The notes: generated by a model from the letters alone, not told the origin. Shown: positions 31,683 to 44,518, numbered from the stretch's first letter. The stretch: 64,000 nt of DNA from Syngnathus acus (GCF_901709675.1 NC_051097.1:6798039-6862038), one strand, 5' to 3'. Numbers and translations: made by a program.

Positions 31683-31761
31683 GCAGCAACAGATGTCCAT
31701 ACACAATTCTTGGTGGTCGTACTGGAGTGGACGCAAGAATTGCGTTTGGACAATCAGCCGC
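31683..31761 (-). ncRNA. mir219: mir-219 precursor hairpin (MIR219A2-type locus)
   Basis: On the minus strand a 79-nt hairpin contains the whole 21-nt miR-219-5p at 31736-31756 (begins TGATTGTCCAAACGC, ends CAATTCT) in the 5' arm. The 3' arm at 31689-31710 begins AGAATTGTGTATGGACATCT; it differs from the human 219a-2-3p that I recall at two central positions. The arms pair through CAATTCT/AGAATTG and TGTCCA/TGGACA, and a basal GCGGC/GCTGC stem closes the hairpin, leaving a loop of about 25 nt. Position and strand match human MIR219A2, which lies between URM1 and CERCAM antisense to both. miR-219 promotes oligodendrocyte differentiation and is enriched in brain. No host transcript can be defined from sequence. 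The sense strand of the same hairpin could give a miR-219b-like product (see the separate entry). Confidence 0.97.
31683..31761 (+). ncRNA. possible sense-strand mir-219b-like hairpin
   Basis: Because the hairpin is nearly palindromic, plus-strand transcription would fold similarly, with a 5' arm AGATGTCCATACACAATTCT at 31691-31710. This resembles human miR-219b-5p, which is annotated opposite MIR219A2. Whether the fish locus is transcribed on this strand cannot be told from sequence. Confidence 0.4.
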
Positions 31762-33359
31762 TAAAAGACCCCACTTGTCCTCACGGGAAGGTAACGATGC
31801 TTCAAATATCATTTAATGGGTAGCTTTTCGATGAGGTTTCCCCTAATGTGCATATTCTCACCCACTCACACTAAGTCAGGACACTAAACATTTTTGCTGT
31901 CATTAGAAAACATAGCTGCATAAGCAAATGGACTTTTTGCAAAACTAAGTTAGCTTTAAGTCAATGCACATTTCTGGAGCAGCATTTGCCGCTTAAAATA
32001 AAATAAAAACACATCCCTTAACGTGAAATAGAAATGAGCATTTTCATTTCCCCTAAAAGATTAATAAAGTCCATTTAGAGGACGCCATTTGTGCACCTGT
32101 CATTGGCTCACTTCCAGACGCACAAAGGCTTTCCCATTGGAAGAAGAAGGCCAAAGGGGGAAAAAAATCCTTCCCCGTTTAAAGGAGAAACGCGCCGCTG
32201 CAGGTGTCTTCGGGATTGTAACCCCAAAACGTCTTCACAAATGAAATATCACACTCTTAGCTCCCTCTTTTTTGAGCGCGTCGTTGCTTCACTTCCCTGC
32301 TGCGTTCAAGTGCCCCTCGTGCGTCGTTGCGTTCGAACGTCGCCCAGAAAAAGCAAAAAAAAAAAAAGGTGCAGCTTCGTCCTTGCAAAATGCCCCCTCC
32401 CCTTTTTTCCCCTTCCACGCCATCCTTTCCTCGTGGGTGTCGAGCTGTGACTGGGTGCGTGTCGGTGTGCCCCGCTGCCTTTTTCTTGCTTCAACAATAC
32501 CAGAGAGAGAGAGAGAGTGGGGGAGAGAGTGAGTGGGGGAGAAAGAAGGGGCAAAAAAAAAAAAAAAAAAATGACGCAAGGCGCAGGGAGGAGCGCGGAG
32601 AGCCTCCTCGCTTGGTACTGAATTTGAATAACACCACGGGGTGATAAATGTCCATTGTACTGCTTAAGTCATGAATCTCGGCTGTCCTCTGTGACACACA
32701 CGCACGCCAGCCAACAGCTGCGATGAGAAACCAGCAGCTCCTCTTAAAGACACAACAACCGTTTTTTCTTCTCGCCCCCTTTGCTCATCCCTCTTTAATT
32801 CTTTTTTTTCTTTTTTTTTTCTCTCAAATCAGAGAGATTACAATCCTGACAGTGTTTACTCGGTGGCCCGCACTGCATGGCGTGTCAGTGTGCCTCTTGC
32901 AGCCAGGCACTTGCCACATAAAGTGGTGCCTTCAAGCGCCATGTGCAGCCATTCTGCAGAGAAGAGAGGAGATTTGTGTATTAAGCAGGGCTCCTTGTTG
33001 GCTAAAGAACAAGTGCATTATGGGAGGTGACAGAAGACGTGTTGTCAAATTGAGCAACTTTGTCCTTATGGATGATTGCGCCACGTGTGCAGCTGTCAGA
33101 GAATTTGACAATGTGTTTATTATTATTGTGCAGCATCATTTGGGCTCGGAGGTGTTTTTGGAAAATTCCGAGTTTGAGTATTCACACTTGCGTACTCACG
33201 ACCTCCAGTACTCTTGATATATCAAAATTAATTTAACACAATGATAAATGATGACGTTCTTTGTAATGCATTTGATGATTTGCACATGTCAAACTGACAC
33301 AGTATAGCGCCAACTACAGGTGAGGAGGACTTACTCGATGTGAGACATTTTTCTTTTTG

Positions 33360-33475
33360 CCTTCAGTCACGGTGGCTGGTATCGGCAGCCTCCGCGAGTA
33401 CCTGATACCTTCATATAATTCCAGTATCGGACCGATACGATACCTGGTATTAGTACTCGCCCATCCTTACTTTTT
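33360..33475 (+). repeat. probable dispersed repeat with palindromic core
   Basis: Contains GTATCGGACCGATAC (33424-33438), a perfect 7-bp stem around one base, within GGTATCGGCAGCCTCCGCGA...GTACTCGCCCATCC. The composition is unlike the flanks and resembles a short fish repeat; boundaries are approximate. Confidence 0.4.
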
Positions 33476-34689
33476 ACTCTAAGTACCACCAAAGGAAATA
33501 ATTAGCTCTTCAATTACCAACATAATAACCAATACTGAAAAAAAACAGTGAAGTAGGTCCAAATGTTCACCAAAAACAAGGGAGAGGTTGCGGTTGCTAA
33601 AATGCGTAACATTATTCTAAGCCACTAAAAGTTTACATAATTTGAACATAAATATTAAATATAGGAAGATTTAAACTTAAATCTAAAAAAATTACCTAAA
33701 TAAATGTTTTAAAATATTTTTGAAAATATTAAATGCAAATGTATTAAATGTAATACTAGTCATACTTGTGCTGTTGATAAAAGTTTCAAGTGGAAGTCAA
33801 GTAAAAAAATTCCATGACAAAAAACAAAAATCTAATATTCATATATATAACTGTGGCTATAAGTGAAGTGTTGAGAGACTCTGTCGCCAACATGCATGGG
33901 TGCTGTAAATCACTGCCAACAGCCTTTCAAAATATCCACACGCTGTCTTTTAATCAAACCTCTTTCCTGTCTCTGTCAATCCGAAGCTTTTGATAATTAC
34001 GCCGTGTTTTTGAGGTTCATAAAAAAATAAAAATGATGCTGCAAAATTTGGCTGCAGTTTTGCTAGATGTGGCTAAAGGCTTTTTTCGCCCTTTCGGGTG
34101 TACTTAATAAAGTGTCTCAGCACTTTCTAACGCTGCAGCGTTTGTTTGATGCGTACAAACTCCCCCCGTCCCTTTTACTTCTTCTTCTCTCCTCTCTCTT
34201 GTGTCTCTAATAAATCATCCTGACTGATCCCGCCCTGGGCGCAGGGGGTCCTCCTCTTTAAAGCTCAATCCACCCCCTCCTCCTCCTCCCCTTTTCATCT
34301 CTGTGAAGAAACCGAGTTAACCTCTGCTGATCCACGGGGCCAGAGCCCCTCTCCAGCTTCAACCCACCTCTCATTCATCCAGCCAGTCACTCATTCATTG
34401 CTCTTTTCTTGCAGGTTGCAAAAAGTGGTGGAAAGCAAACCGCGCGTCCTCCACTTCCTCGCTTTGCCCTTTTCATGCGCCGACTCCTCCTGAGGCGGGA
34501 GAACCCAGTAAGTCAAGAGGCTTCCACTTTCACTCTCACCTCTTTGCCGCTGGGGTTTTGAGAGCTTTCACCTTGTAGCTACATTAAACGTCACGTTGGG
34601 AAGAACGCGCCAAAGCATCTGCTGCTTTTTCGCAAAGTAATTCCAGAGCAATTCAGTCTTATATTAAGTTGTGAATTTCTTCTCTTTAA

Positions 34690-34935
34690 ATTTTTTTTCT
34701 CTTTCATTTTTTTTCCTTGTAATATTATATAGGTCTGTACAGTACTGGTAAAATTATAACTTTTTCCCTCACAAATCTACAACTTAAATTTTGTGCAATC
34801 ATAACTTTGTTCATTAGAATTCTAACTTTTTTCTCGTAACATTCCACAATATTTGCACATTTAGGCTTATTTTCTAAATCACAACTTTGTCATAGAATTA
34901 AAACTTTTTTTTTTTAAATTACAACTTTAATGTTT
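34690..34935 (-). repeat. degenerate AT-rich minisatellite patch
   Basis: Repeated variants of ATTATAACTTTTTYCC, ATCATAACTTTGTTCATTAG and AATTACAACTTT occur here. They are the complement of the motif filling 38690-39110. Confidence 0.5.
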
Positions 34936-37900
34936 ATTAGCTAGTAGTCATAGTTTGCTGAAAAAAAAGTGGCGTTTTGAATTTATTTCATCAAGTGGTT
35001 GCGGAAAATAAAACTCATCTTTCCTCAGATTAATTTTTTTAATTAGATGTATGTGTATCCAGATGATTTTTATCTTATGCAACCAATTGATCAAATAAAA
35101 TTGAATAAATCCAACAAAAAAAAATGTCATCGTAATAGTATTTTTTCTTTATTGTGGCTCTAACACTCACTGTGCCTATTTAATGAGATTAAAACAATCA
35201 AGTATCTTTGTCTAAGTAGCAACAGTGACAAAGAAAATGTGAGGGCTCAGTCCGGCACGTTGAATGAAGGCCTTTTGGCTGAGCGCCTTTTATGGTAACC
35301 GATGCTCTTGGTGGTGTATAGTGGCCATGTGTGTGTGTACACACAGAAGCAGTAGGGGACTGCTGGGCTCCACGCGGGGACCACTGTGCCTCTCCCCATT
35401 CACAAATCAATGTTTAACCCGCTGGCTAAAAGGCTTGGCAGGGGAGAGGGAGGCCCAGTCGGCAGGGTGGGCTATCAAACCATCCCGTGGAGGGATAGAA
35501 GGGACAAAAGCCGCATGGGAATTCTTGGGCCGAACCTCATCGGGTGAAGGCATCTCCATCCTACTGCTGACTATGAGGTTGTGCTAAGAGTGGGGTAATC
35601 TGCGTGAAGCGTTAAATACCCTCTCGGTACACTGATTTTGTGGTTAGCACTGTTGTGTCATAAAAACATGGTTCCCTGCACGTCAGGAAAAAGTAGAAGA
35701 GAAACAGATTTAAGCTCGTTATATTGTCCACATCATCTTCAAGGCTATTTACGAGATCTATTTACGCACTGCTGTTTTGGTTAGCAACAGAGTTCAAAAG
35801 GGCTCAGTAATTAAACTACTTAATGCTCATGTGTGAACAATAGTGTCATTGAACTGAGATAATTACAGTTACAACCTGTTTTTGTCCTGATGGGAAAAGA
35901 GGCGTGTTTATTTTTCTTAAGTAGCTGACAAACTGGTCCTGTACTTGAAAAATGTCCAGTAAAAAAAAAAAAAAAGTTTGAACTTTATTTAATCAACCTT
36001 ATTCTACTATGTTTGATTGGATTTTATTTGTTGGAATCTAAATTTGATTTACAAATAATTCAATGATTGCTTCGACAAACACTTATATAAAGCAACACCT
36101 TTGTTGTTGCTAGGCAGAGTCCACAGGTCTCAAATGTAACTGCCCTGCTGACCAATAAAAAAACACTAATGAGATTTACACAAGCGTTTCACAATTAAAA
36201 CCATCTGTATTAAATATAAAAAACGTACTGGAAAGCAGGAAAACGGCATCTGGTGTCTGCCAAATAAATCCAGGAAGAATCAGTTCATGGTATAATGTCT
36301 CACATTAAAGGATTAAAAGTGACTCTTTCCTCCAACCTCACTCCCCTTCCTCCCCACTTCACGCCCCCAATCATCCACAGCACCCATACAAACACACCTT
36401 CCTTCCTCCCCCCAGCTCGCATGCCATGACATTGGCTGCACTGTTGCCTGGCAACCAGGGCGGATGGACAGCGTCATCCGGGGAGTAACAGCGCTAATGT
36501 AAAGCTGCTCCCCTATACATCAAGTTTATATCTTCATCTGCCATTTATTTATTTATGCTAAACTTAGCTACATGAATGGTTTCAGGCCATTTCATCATGA
36601 ATAATATGCAGGCCTGCAAGTATTTTCAATGCATTTTAAATTCAATTAAATTGCTATCGCCCAGTATATAAAAAAAATAGTCAGGTATATGAAATGAGGC
36701 TTCAAAATTGTGAAAATTCAAGCCGTTGTCATCACTCTCAAATAGTATGACGCGACATCCCGGCCTGCTGAAAAAAGGATGCGACTGTGCCTTCCAATTT
36801 TCTTGCGCCTAAACATGTTTGAGCTAAAAAAAAAATATATCCACATTAAACCACCAGTTAGCCGCCAGCTAACATTGAAAAGCAGTTAAAAGTAGTGCTG
36901 TGCTTCCATGTTGTCAGCAACTCTAACCAATCTTGAAGCATGTACAGTATAATGGATTCAGCAACAAATCTTTGGATTGACTTTACAAGGATTTGAACAT
37001 AAAACATTAAATAGGGCCACCACTTGTTTTTAATGTGTTTGCATTTTTATAGTAGCTTGAATTGCTTTTGGCTCACCACAACAAGAGCATCATGATGATG
37101 CACATGGCTAAATTGGATACATCCTTATAAAATACACCCACACAGTCGGTGATTCTTTGAATTGTGCAAACTACTGTGATGCGTGGAATCAGTGGTCCAT
37201 TGGGGAGTGGGTGTAGCCATAGTAGACAGAGCAAACGCTCCATAGCTGCTGAGTAAGAGGGTACGTGCCTCGGCTCAGACCCTGAGTGACAGCTATTGAC
37301 CCGCCCCGGCCAAAAAGACGTCTCTGTGGGAACGCTATTGATTATCGCCGCGGCAATAAAGGTCCCGGAAGCTCGGGAGAATGTCATGGATCTCGGACGC
37401 CCATGCGCAGCTGATCTGAACACACACAAGAGACACATTTTAAGCTATACAAAGAAGGAGGATAGATAGCCATCGTATGGTGAGCTGGTAAGGTCACGCA
37501 AAACATAGCACAATCAGAAGCAAGGATGGGGGTCGACGGGCCGGGTCAAAGTTCCAATATTATAACCTAAAAGATGTTACTATAGAAAAAAAAAGGTGCT
37601 ATCTTATATAATATGTTCTATGTGCTCCTATTAGTCGTTGCTCAGTGCTCAGGTAACGACCTTGTTTTCTTAGTCATGTGACATTCGCAAGCTACGCTGT
37701 GATTGGTTGTTAAAAGTTTCCATTTCAAATCATCAAAGGGGGTCAATTATATTACTTTGTAAGAGTCAAGTCGTAATACAATGAAAAAAATAAAATGAAA
37801 ACATTTTTTCATTCTTTTAGTAATGTGAAAATAGTGAGAGAAAACAAGTCGTAATAAATGAAAATGAAGGAATCAATATAATGATAAAACTTAACGGCAT

Positions 37901-38689
37901 AAAATTGTATTGTTTTCAAACTAACTATATTGTAACAATAAACCACTTTAATTGCTAATATTTCATATTAGGTCAAACAATAAGGACTGAAAAGTGATAT
38001 CAATACACTTAAAAATTCCAACAATTACATTAATATAAAACCTTATTAGATTTTCATTCCAATTTCATATTTCTTGAAAAAATGATATAAAAATAAAAAA
38101 TAGAACCCTAAAACCTTTGATCAAAGTGTGTCAAGTGTTTTCTTCTATAATTCAACCCAATCTGCAAATTGTTTTGTGTGTAATGTGTCTAATTTAGCTG
38201 AACTCTCCCTTTAAACATGTCAGGTGCAGTCAAGTGAGTCTGTATAGATTTTCTTTAGCCAAACAATGATGAATTTCTTTTTGTCTTGAATGCTTTCTCT
38301 AACTTTTTCCTTTTCCTTATGCCCTGCATTCACACACCCCCGCGCATTAACGCCAACGCCACCCTTGACCTCGCTGTGAAAAGTTAGCGCACCCGAGGTT
38401 GAACTCTCCCAGCTCGCTCGCAGCCACCGAACGCTGGGAAAGTGGCCCTCCTGACATACGTGTGTGTGCGCGTGTGTGTGCTGGTGTGTGAGCGTGGCGA
38501 CACTCGGGGTGTCATGAAAAGGAGAGTTTTGACCCTCAACCCCTGACCTGTCCACACAAATGACCTTTTTAATGCCCAACGCTGCTATTGTCAGCCGTGG
38601 TTGCCCGGGCTTATGCTTGGAGCCCGCCAACAGAGTCCTAATTCATTATATCTTTGATATGGAGGACAATGATATAATTAAGAAAAAAA

Positions 38690-39110
38690 AAGATGTCAGG
38701 TTTCAAGAATAAAGTTGTCATATTTTCAGCTCAAAATACCACAGTAAAAAAATATTATTCAAGAGAAATGTGTAATGAAGTTAGATGATAAAGTCCCAAC
38801 AAAGTTAATTCTAAAAAAAAATGGTATAATATTGCAAGAATAAAGTCACATTTTGTTTCTGCTAAATGTTGCAATATTGTATGAATAAAGTTACAATATT
38901 GAAAAATAGAAAGCTCTTATGTTAAAAGAAACAAGTTGTAATATTCAATGTCGTTTTTCTTAATAAGGTTGTAATATCATGATAACAAATTACAATATTA
39001 TGAGGAGAAACGTTAGCATAGTAAGCGAGAAATGATTTTCATGATACAAGAATTATTCCAAGAAGGATTTAAATTTTGACAATGAGTTACAATATTGGGA
39101 TGAAAGTTTT
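38690..39110 (+). repeat. degenerate AT-rich minisatellite patch
   Basis: Repeated variants of AGAATAAAGTTGTCATATT, AATAAAGTTACAATATTG and CAAGTTGTAATATTCAATG. It is the same family as 34690-34935 but in the opposite orientation. Confidence 0.55.
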
Positions 39111-39359
39111 CATATTAGGAAAGAAATGTTGTAATGCAATTCTTGGAAAAATAGGCCAAGTGTTTGCATCAATCTGTTTATTATCATTCCCAGTTAAATC
39201 CTTTAAGCATGCAACACAAAGAATTCCACGGTGTGCATTTAACTACATTACGTGGGACTGCGAGCTAAATTAATATAAATATATTTTATAGAATACAAAT
39301 AACTACGAGGTCGTAAGAGAGAGCGTGAGCGGCGTTCATGGCAATGATGAGCGTGCTTT

Positions 39360-39905
39360 TTTTTGTTGTCGTGTGACGTAATCCCGACGCGTCGTATGTC
39401 GGGTCCGATTTGCCACTGCAAAGGGAAAATGGGGATTTTTAATTGGTCAAACGGCGCCGCCCAGTGGCCGATTCTTGCAACTGCGGTTGTAACTGCAGCT
39501 TGTCGGTACATTTTGTTTCCACGTTGCAATATTAAAGTTTTTAAAGAATATAACTTGCTGTAGCCGAATATGTACTTTACGTAATACTTTTTATTGTCAC
39601 AGGGAAATATGACATTAGTTTTTTTAACTCAATCCTAGCGGTACGTGTCTCAATTTGGTGACATGGGATTAGTTGTTACATAGGCGGAACTTGTAAGGCG
39701 AGAAGAGGGGAAATGTTCTAACTTGTACGCTGGAAAAGGGAAAGGGGCTTGGAAACTTGGGAATGCCCTCTTTTCTTTTTTTCCTCTTCCTTGTGGTAAC
39801 TTGGACTGCTGACGCGTCCGGCAGCTGCCTGCACTCCTCCTTCCTTCCTTCTTTCCTTCCAGAAGAAAACGAAGGAGAAGCGGCACATTCGGAGCTTGTT
39901 TCGCC
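39360..39905 (+). promoter_or_regulatory. CERCAM promoter and 5' UTR (candidate)
   Basis: Contains TGACGTAA near 39375 (CRE-like), an inverted CCAAT box (ATTGGT) near 39441 followed by a GC-rich block (acggcgccgcc), and a pyrimidine-rich leader before the CERCAM ATG. The transcription start cannot be fixed from sequence. Confidence 0.4.
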
Positions 39906-42900
39906 ATGTTGCTCCGCTCCGTTGTTTGTGTTTTAGGTGTCTTATTGTGCCCGTCCCGATGCTACTTCTCCGAGGAGAGATCTCCCGAGGAGTCGCGAAT
40001 GCAGCTTCCGACCGTGGTGGTCGCCATCATAGCCAGGAACGCCGCTCACTCCCTGCCTTACTACCTTGGAGCTTTGGAGAGCCTCGACTACCCCAAAGAT
40101 CGCATCTCGGTGTGGTGGGTATATTCATTTTGGCCTTTAAATCATGGTATTAAAGTCACAAAGTTGTATTCTCCTAGCAGCTTTCTTGCTACCAGCTCCA
40201 TGTTCACTCAAATTTCACTTTTGTCATCTTTGTCAAACTTAGGTTCGACGCCCAATATGGGTCTTTTTCTTTTTTAAAGTTGTCAGACCTGAATGTGGTG
40301 CCATTTCTTTTTAGCAAATGCTTTTTGGATTCATATTTGTAGAAGGGATCATGTCTTTGTGGTCAAGTACTTTTAAAATTAGAAATCAAGTTTTTCTTTC
40401 ACAATAGAATTTTCTGTCCATTCTGATGATGTCTCCCCCAAAGTCAGGTGAGATAGACTTGAGCACGCCTGTGACCCAAGTGGGGTCAAGCAGTCTGGAA
40501 ATTGATCCTGGGCTATCACAATGGACCCGTGGTCTGCCTCACTGTTCTGAGGTTTAGGTTGTCTTTGCAATTGTAGAGTTTAGGTGAATAGCCATAGGAC
40601 ATCCACAAAATGAAAATGCACAGAGAAGTATGCGCACATGTGTCACATTGAGCTCATGACTCAGTTGTTGGCAAGGAGGAAAGAAGCAGTTGAAACGTCT
40701 GCTGATTTGGGCGTGCGGGTTGGATGGAGCCAACCACAGGGAAGGACTTGGAATCGCTGCCATGTTAACTTTTGTTTTAGGCCTCAGTTCAGTAGATTTG
40801 CTTTCAGCATTGCGGTGACGGCTTTTGTGATTTCTCTTTCCGAACAATTTTCTGCAGCCAGCATGTTCCTTCTCACTTGTCCGTATTGACTGTGTTTTTT
40901 TTTTTAACCTGCATTTTGTGTGCTCCTCAGGGCTGCCACAGATCACAATGCAGATAACACCACAGCCATCCTCAAAGAGTGGCTCACCATCATGCAGAAA
41001 TTTTACCATTATGTGGAGTGGAGACCCATGGAGCAACCTGTGTAAGCCTTCATTTTGACATCTTTGACTATCTCTATGTGTGATTTTTTTTAATCTTTCT
41101 CGAAATCTTCTTCTCAATGCCTCATTTCAGGTCTTATGCGGGAGAGATGGGTCCCAAACACTGGCCTAACACCAGATACGAGTATGTGATGAAGCTAAAG
41201 CAAGCGGCGCTTAACTTTGCCAGGAAACGCTGGGCGGACTACATTCTGGTACGGAATACAACTTACATAAACACAAATAGCGGATTGATGTTACAATTTC
41301 CCATCAATGGCGATTTTGGTTATACCGAAGAGTTTTTTTTAATCTTTCAAAACACAAGTGTGAATCAAATGACATTTTTGTTTTAGTATGCAGACACCGA
41401 TAACATCCTTACCAACCCTAACGCACTCAACCTGCTGATAGCTGAGAACAAGTCAGTCATAGCTCCCATGCTGGACTCTCAGGGAGCGTACTCCAATTAC
41501 TGGTGTGGAATAACACCACAGGTGAGGCGCAAGTTCAACATCCTCTCTTTAAAAAAAAAACAAATTAAATCCTCAATATTTTTTTAGGGCTATTATCGAA
41601 GGACAGCAGAGTATTTCCCCACCCGCCACCGTTACCGCTTGGGCTGCTTCCCTGTCCCGATGGTGCACTCCACCATGTTGCTGGACTTAAGGAAAGAGGG
41701 AATGAAGAAACTGGCTTTCTACCCTCCTCACAAGGAATACTCCTGGCCCTACGACGACATCATCGTCTTTGCCTTCTCCTGCCGAGCTGCAGGTTTGCAA
41801 ACGCTCCACTTTGTGCAATCCTCAATAATAGTATCAGTTTATCTCAATCAGTAAAAAAAGTCTTCAGTCTTCACTTCAGTCTTCCTGTTTGTAATAATTT
41901 GTGAATCGATTACAGCGATTCAGATGTACCTGTGCAACAAGGAGCGCTACGGCTACTTGAATATCCCGGCCAAACCTCACCACACCCTTGAGGACGATCG
42001 CCTCAATTTTGTCCACGTTCACTTGGAGTCTATGAGTAAGTCTTTGTTTGCTCTTCTTCCTCTTTTACGTCACATAAAAGAATGCAGTCAATGTGTTTTG
42101 TCTGTTGTGGTTCTTCTAACAGTTGACGGCCCTCCAATGAAGCCCTCCCGATACACCCACATGTTACCCAAGCAGAGAGACCTGATGGGCTTTGATGAGG
42201 TTAATACAACTCTCCATCAATTTTACACAATAGGAATTATTTGATTTATTTTCAAGGAGCAATAGAAACATCTACATTGTTTTGCGTTTGTGCACATTCT
42301 TATTAATATTAGGTGTCTATTGGCAGCATAACAGGGGGAAAATGTTTTCCTGTCTCGTCAGGAAAATGTTCGGAAACTTTCTTCCAGTCTGTTATGCTTG
42401 ACGAGTGCATAATTCTGTTCATTTGTTTAGTTGTTTTTTCTTTGCTTTTATTTATTAGCAAACAAATGGAATAATATATAGAATATTTTAAAACTAAAAT
42501 CCATAGCAAAAACATACTTCATTCAAATGTATTTTAAATAAAAATAATAAAAAGGCCTTTTTTTTCCGGATAAACATCCTCTCAACATTTTTGTTGTCTT
42601 CCTTAGATTTACCTGATTAATTTGCGCCGGCGCCCCGACCGCAGACAGAGGATGTTGTTCTCCCTGAATGAACTGGAGATCGACGTCAAGGTAGTTGACG
42701 CTGTGGATGGAAAGTGAGTACACTCTTACAGAAAGTCTGTTTGAAGGATGGTAGAACAATAAGCCCCGCCCACCCCACATCTGTGTGTCTGTGTAGTGCA
42801 CTGAACAGCAGTGACATCAAAATTCTGGGGGTGGACTTACTACCGGGCTATTACGACCCATTCTCGGGACGTACTCTCACCAAAGGAGAGGTGGGCTGTT

Positions 42901-44215
42901 TCCTCAGCCACTTCTACATCTGGAAGGAGGTAACAAAAGCTTCATCAAAATGTCTAGATTGTAGGCCTTTGTCTGTAGGCTAAAGTTGTTTTCTCCAGAT
43001 GGTGGACTTGCAACTGGACAAAGCTCTGGTGCTGGAGGACGACGTCCGCTTCCAGGCAAACTTTAAACGACGAGTCCTGCGGTTAATGGAGGAGGTAGAA
43101 CAGGTGGAGCTGGACTGGGACCTCATGTGAGACAAATTTAAATGACCTCATCCAATGCGAGAGGTTTTGTTTTGTCCGGAAGATTATGGATAAAGAACAT
43201 GTTCATTTTGCCTTCTCTTGCCACAGATACTTTGGCAGGAAGCAGGTGAACCCGGCAAAAGAAGAAGCGGTGGACGACGTCCAGAATCTGGTCGTGGCAG
43301 ACTATTCCTACTGGACTCTCTCTTACGCCATCTCCCAGCAAGGTGCCCAGAAGCTGGTCAACGCTGAGCCGCTTTCCAAGATGCTGCCCGTCGACGAATT
43401 CCTCCCCATCATGTACGACAAACATCCCAAGTACGTATTGGATTCCTTTCCATATCCTTCTTTTTTTTGTGTGGCCGCACCCGGAAATATAGAGTGTTTA
43501 TTTTTCATGAAAACACACCTTTAGATGATGATCACTACGACGCGTGTTTAACTTTTCCCAGCCGCTGTCTTCCTCCCCCTCACTTTGTTTTAATGACCCA
43601 CGGCAAAACGTTAACACATGTTGTCATTGTGTTCTTTGTTCCTCGCTTTATTTTTATTTTTTTTTTGCATTTGCATGCGATCCCAATCTCAGAATATCCT
43701 TCATGTCACATAGTTGGCCATCCAGCTGCAGAGTGAATGAGATACCGAAAAACACACGGAGTAAAATACTTGAGAGGCCTACTCACCAGACGGCCTGGCT
43801 GTGTCCGTTTTTCTCGTACATGTGTGGAAAAATGGATTATAGCCAGCACCTCTGGGATTCTCATTCAACTCGCTACACTTAACCACTAAGGCCTGAACAA
43901 TGACAACACAGCACTTCTGAGTTCCACATTTATGTTATCATGTGGGATTAATATTTCCCTCATTTTTTCTTTCCTCACAGCGAGGACTACAAGTCCCACT
44001 TCCCCAACAGGAATTTACAAACCTTCAGCACGCGCCCACTTCTGGTGCAGCCTTGCCATTACGCCGGCGACCCACAATGGGTGAGCGACACCGAAACGTC
44101 AACGCTGTGGGACGACGACGCGGTGCGCACAGACTGGAGGGGCTCCCACAAGACCCTAAAGGGGGGCGTACCCCCACCCGAGATGCTGTCGGCTTCCTAC
44201 AAGGACGAGCTCTAA
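39906..44215 (+). CDS. CERCAM: CERCAM, GT25-family ER glycosyltransferase-like protein (complete)
   Basis: Twelve exons: 39906-40114, 40931-41041, 41131-41248, 41387-41521, 41588-41792, 41916-42035, 42123-42199, 42607-42713, 42797-42929, 42999-43126, 43227-43430, 43981-44215 (stop TAA). They give 593 aa; human CERCAM is about 595. An N-terminal signal peptide ([20 protein letters not shown]) and a C-terminal KDEL place it in the ER lumen. The N-terminal glycosyltransferase-like domain contains the DTD of YADTDN (residues 149-151). The C-terminal GT25 domain contains [24 protein letters not shown], and LEDDVRF (Glu418-Asp420). The family (COLGALT1/2) galactosylates collagen hydroxylysine; CERCAM itself has been reported to lack that activity and was first described as an endothelial adhesion molecule. 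Several introns are under 100 bp (66 bp at 41522-41587). CERCAM is preferred over COLGALT1/2 because of its match to human CERCAM, including the C-terminal SDTETS..WDDD segment, and because of the URM1/mir-219 synteny. Confidence 0.97.
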
Positions 44216-44501
44216 GAGGCGAGAGAGAGGTGAACACTGTCGGGACAAAGTGTTGTCGCAATCCCACCCCATGTCACGTGGACCACCCTGTGCCGTTTTA
44301 AGGTGGACTTTCCTGCAAAGCACGTTAATGGTGACATGATGGTGGTAAGGTTGACATTTTTTTATTTTGTGTTCATCAGGGACAGGTTTTCTTACACGTT
44401 GCACAAAAACACATTTTGCGATTGTGACAAACTATTCATCTGTTTGTTCATAACCAAATGTACCTCATATACTGTATCTGGAGCAGTAGTGCACTCACTT
44501 T

Positions 44502-44518
44502 ATTAGGTACACCTACAC
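44502..44518 (+). repeat. dispersed-repeat fragment, ATTAGGTACACCT motif
   Basis: ATTAGGTACACCTACAC, preceded by CACTTT. The reverse complement of 50895-50911 is ATTAGGTACACCTGCAC, a 16 of 17 match. The motif looks like the end of a repeat family spread through fish genomes. Confidence 0.4.

Larger units (their letters stand above)
31762..39359. other. mir-219 to CERCAM intergenic DNA
   Basis: No supported protein-coding exon. The 31.8-32.7 kb part has CpG-rich patches and lies just 5' of mir-219 on its own strand, so it could contain its promoter. Two inverted patches of one AT-rich minisatellite family, a palindromic repeat at 33.4 kb and a higher-complexity GC block at 37.27-37.43 kb are the other notable items. 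Confidence 0.5.

Noticed and set aside
32723-33217. 164-codon open frame on the plus strand
   Set aside because: Composition is ordinary non-coding DNA with a T-rich start; no family recognised.
37073-37438. 121-codon minus-strand open frame
   Set aside because: No protein similarity recognised; treated as a possible non-coding element instead.
40554-41117. 187-codon open frame on the minus strand in CERCAM intron 1 and exon 2
   Set aside because: Overlaps CERCAM exon 2 in antisense, with no recognisable domain or splice context.
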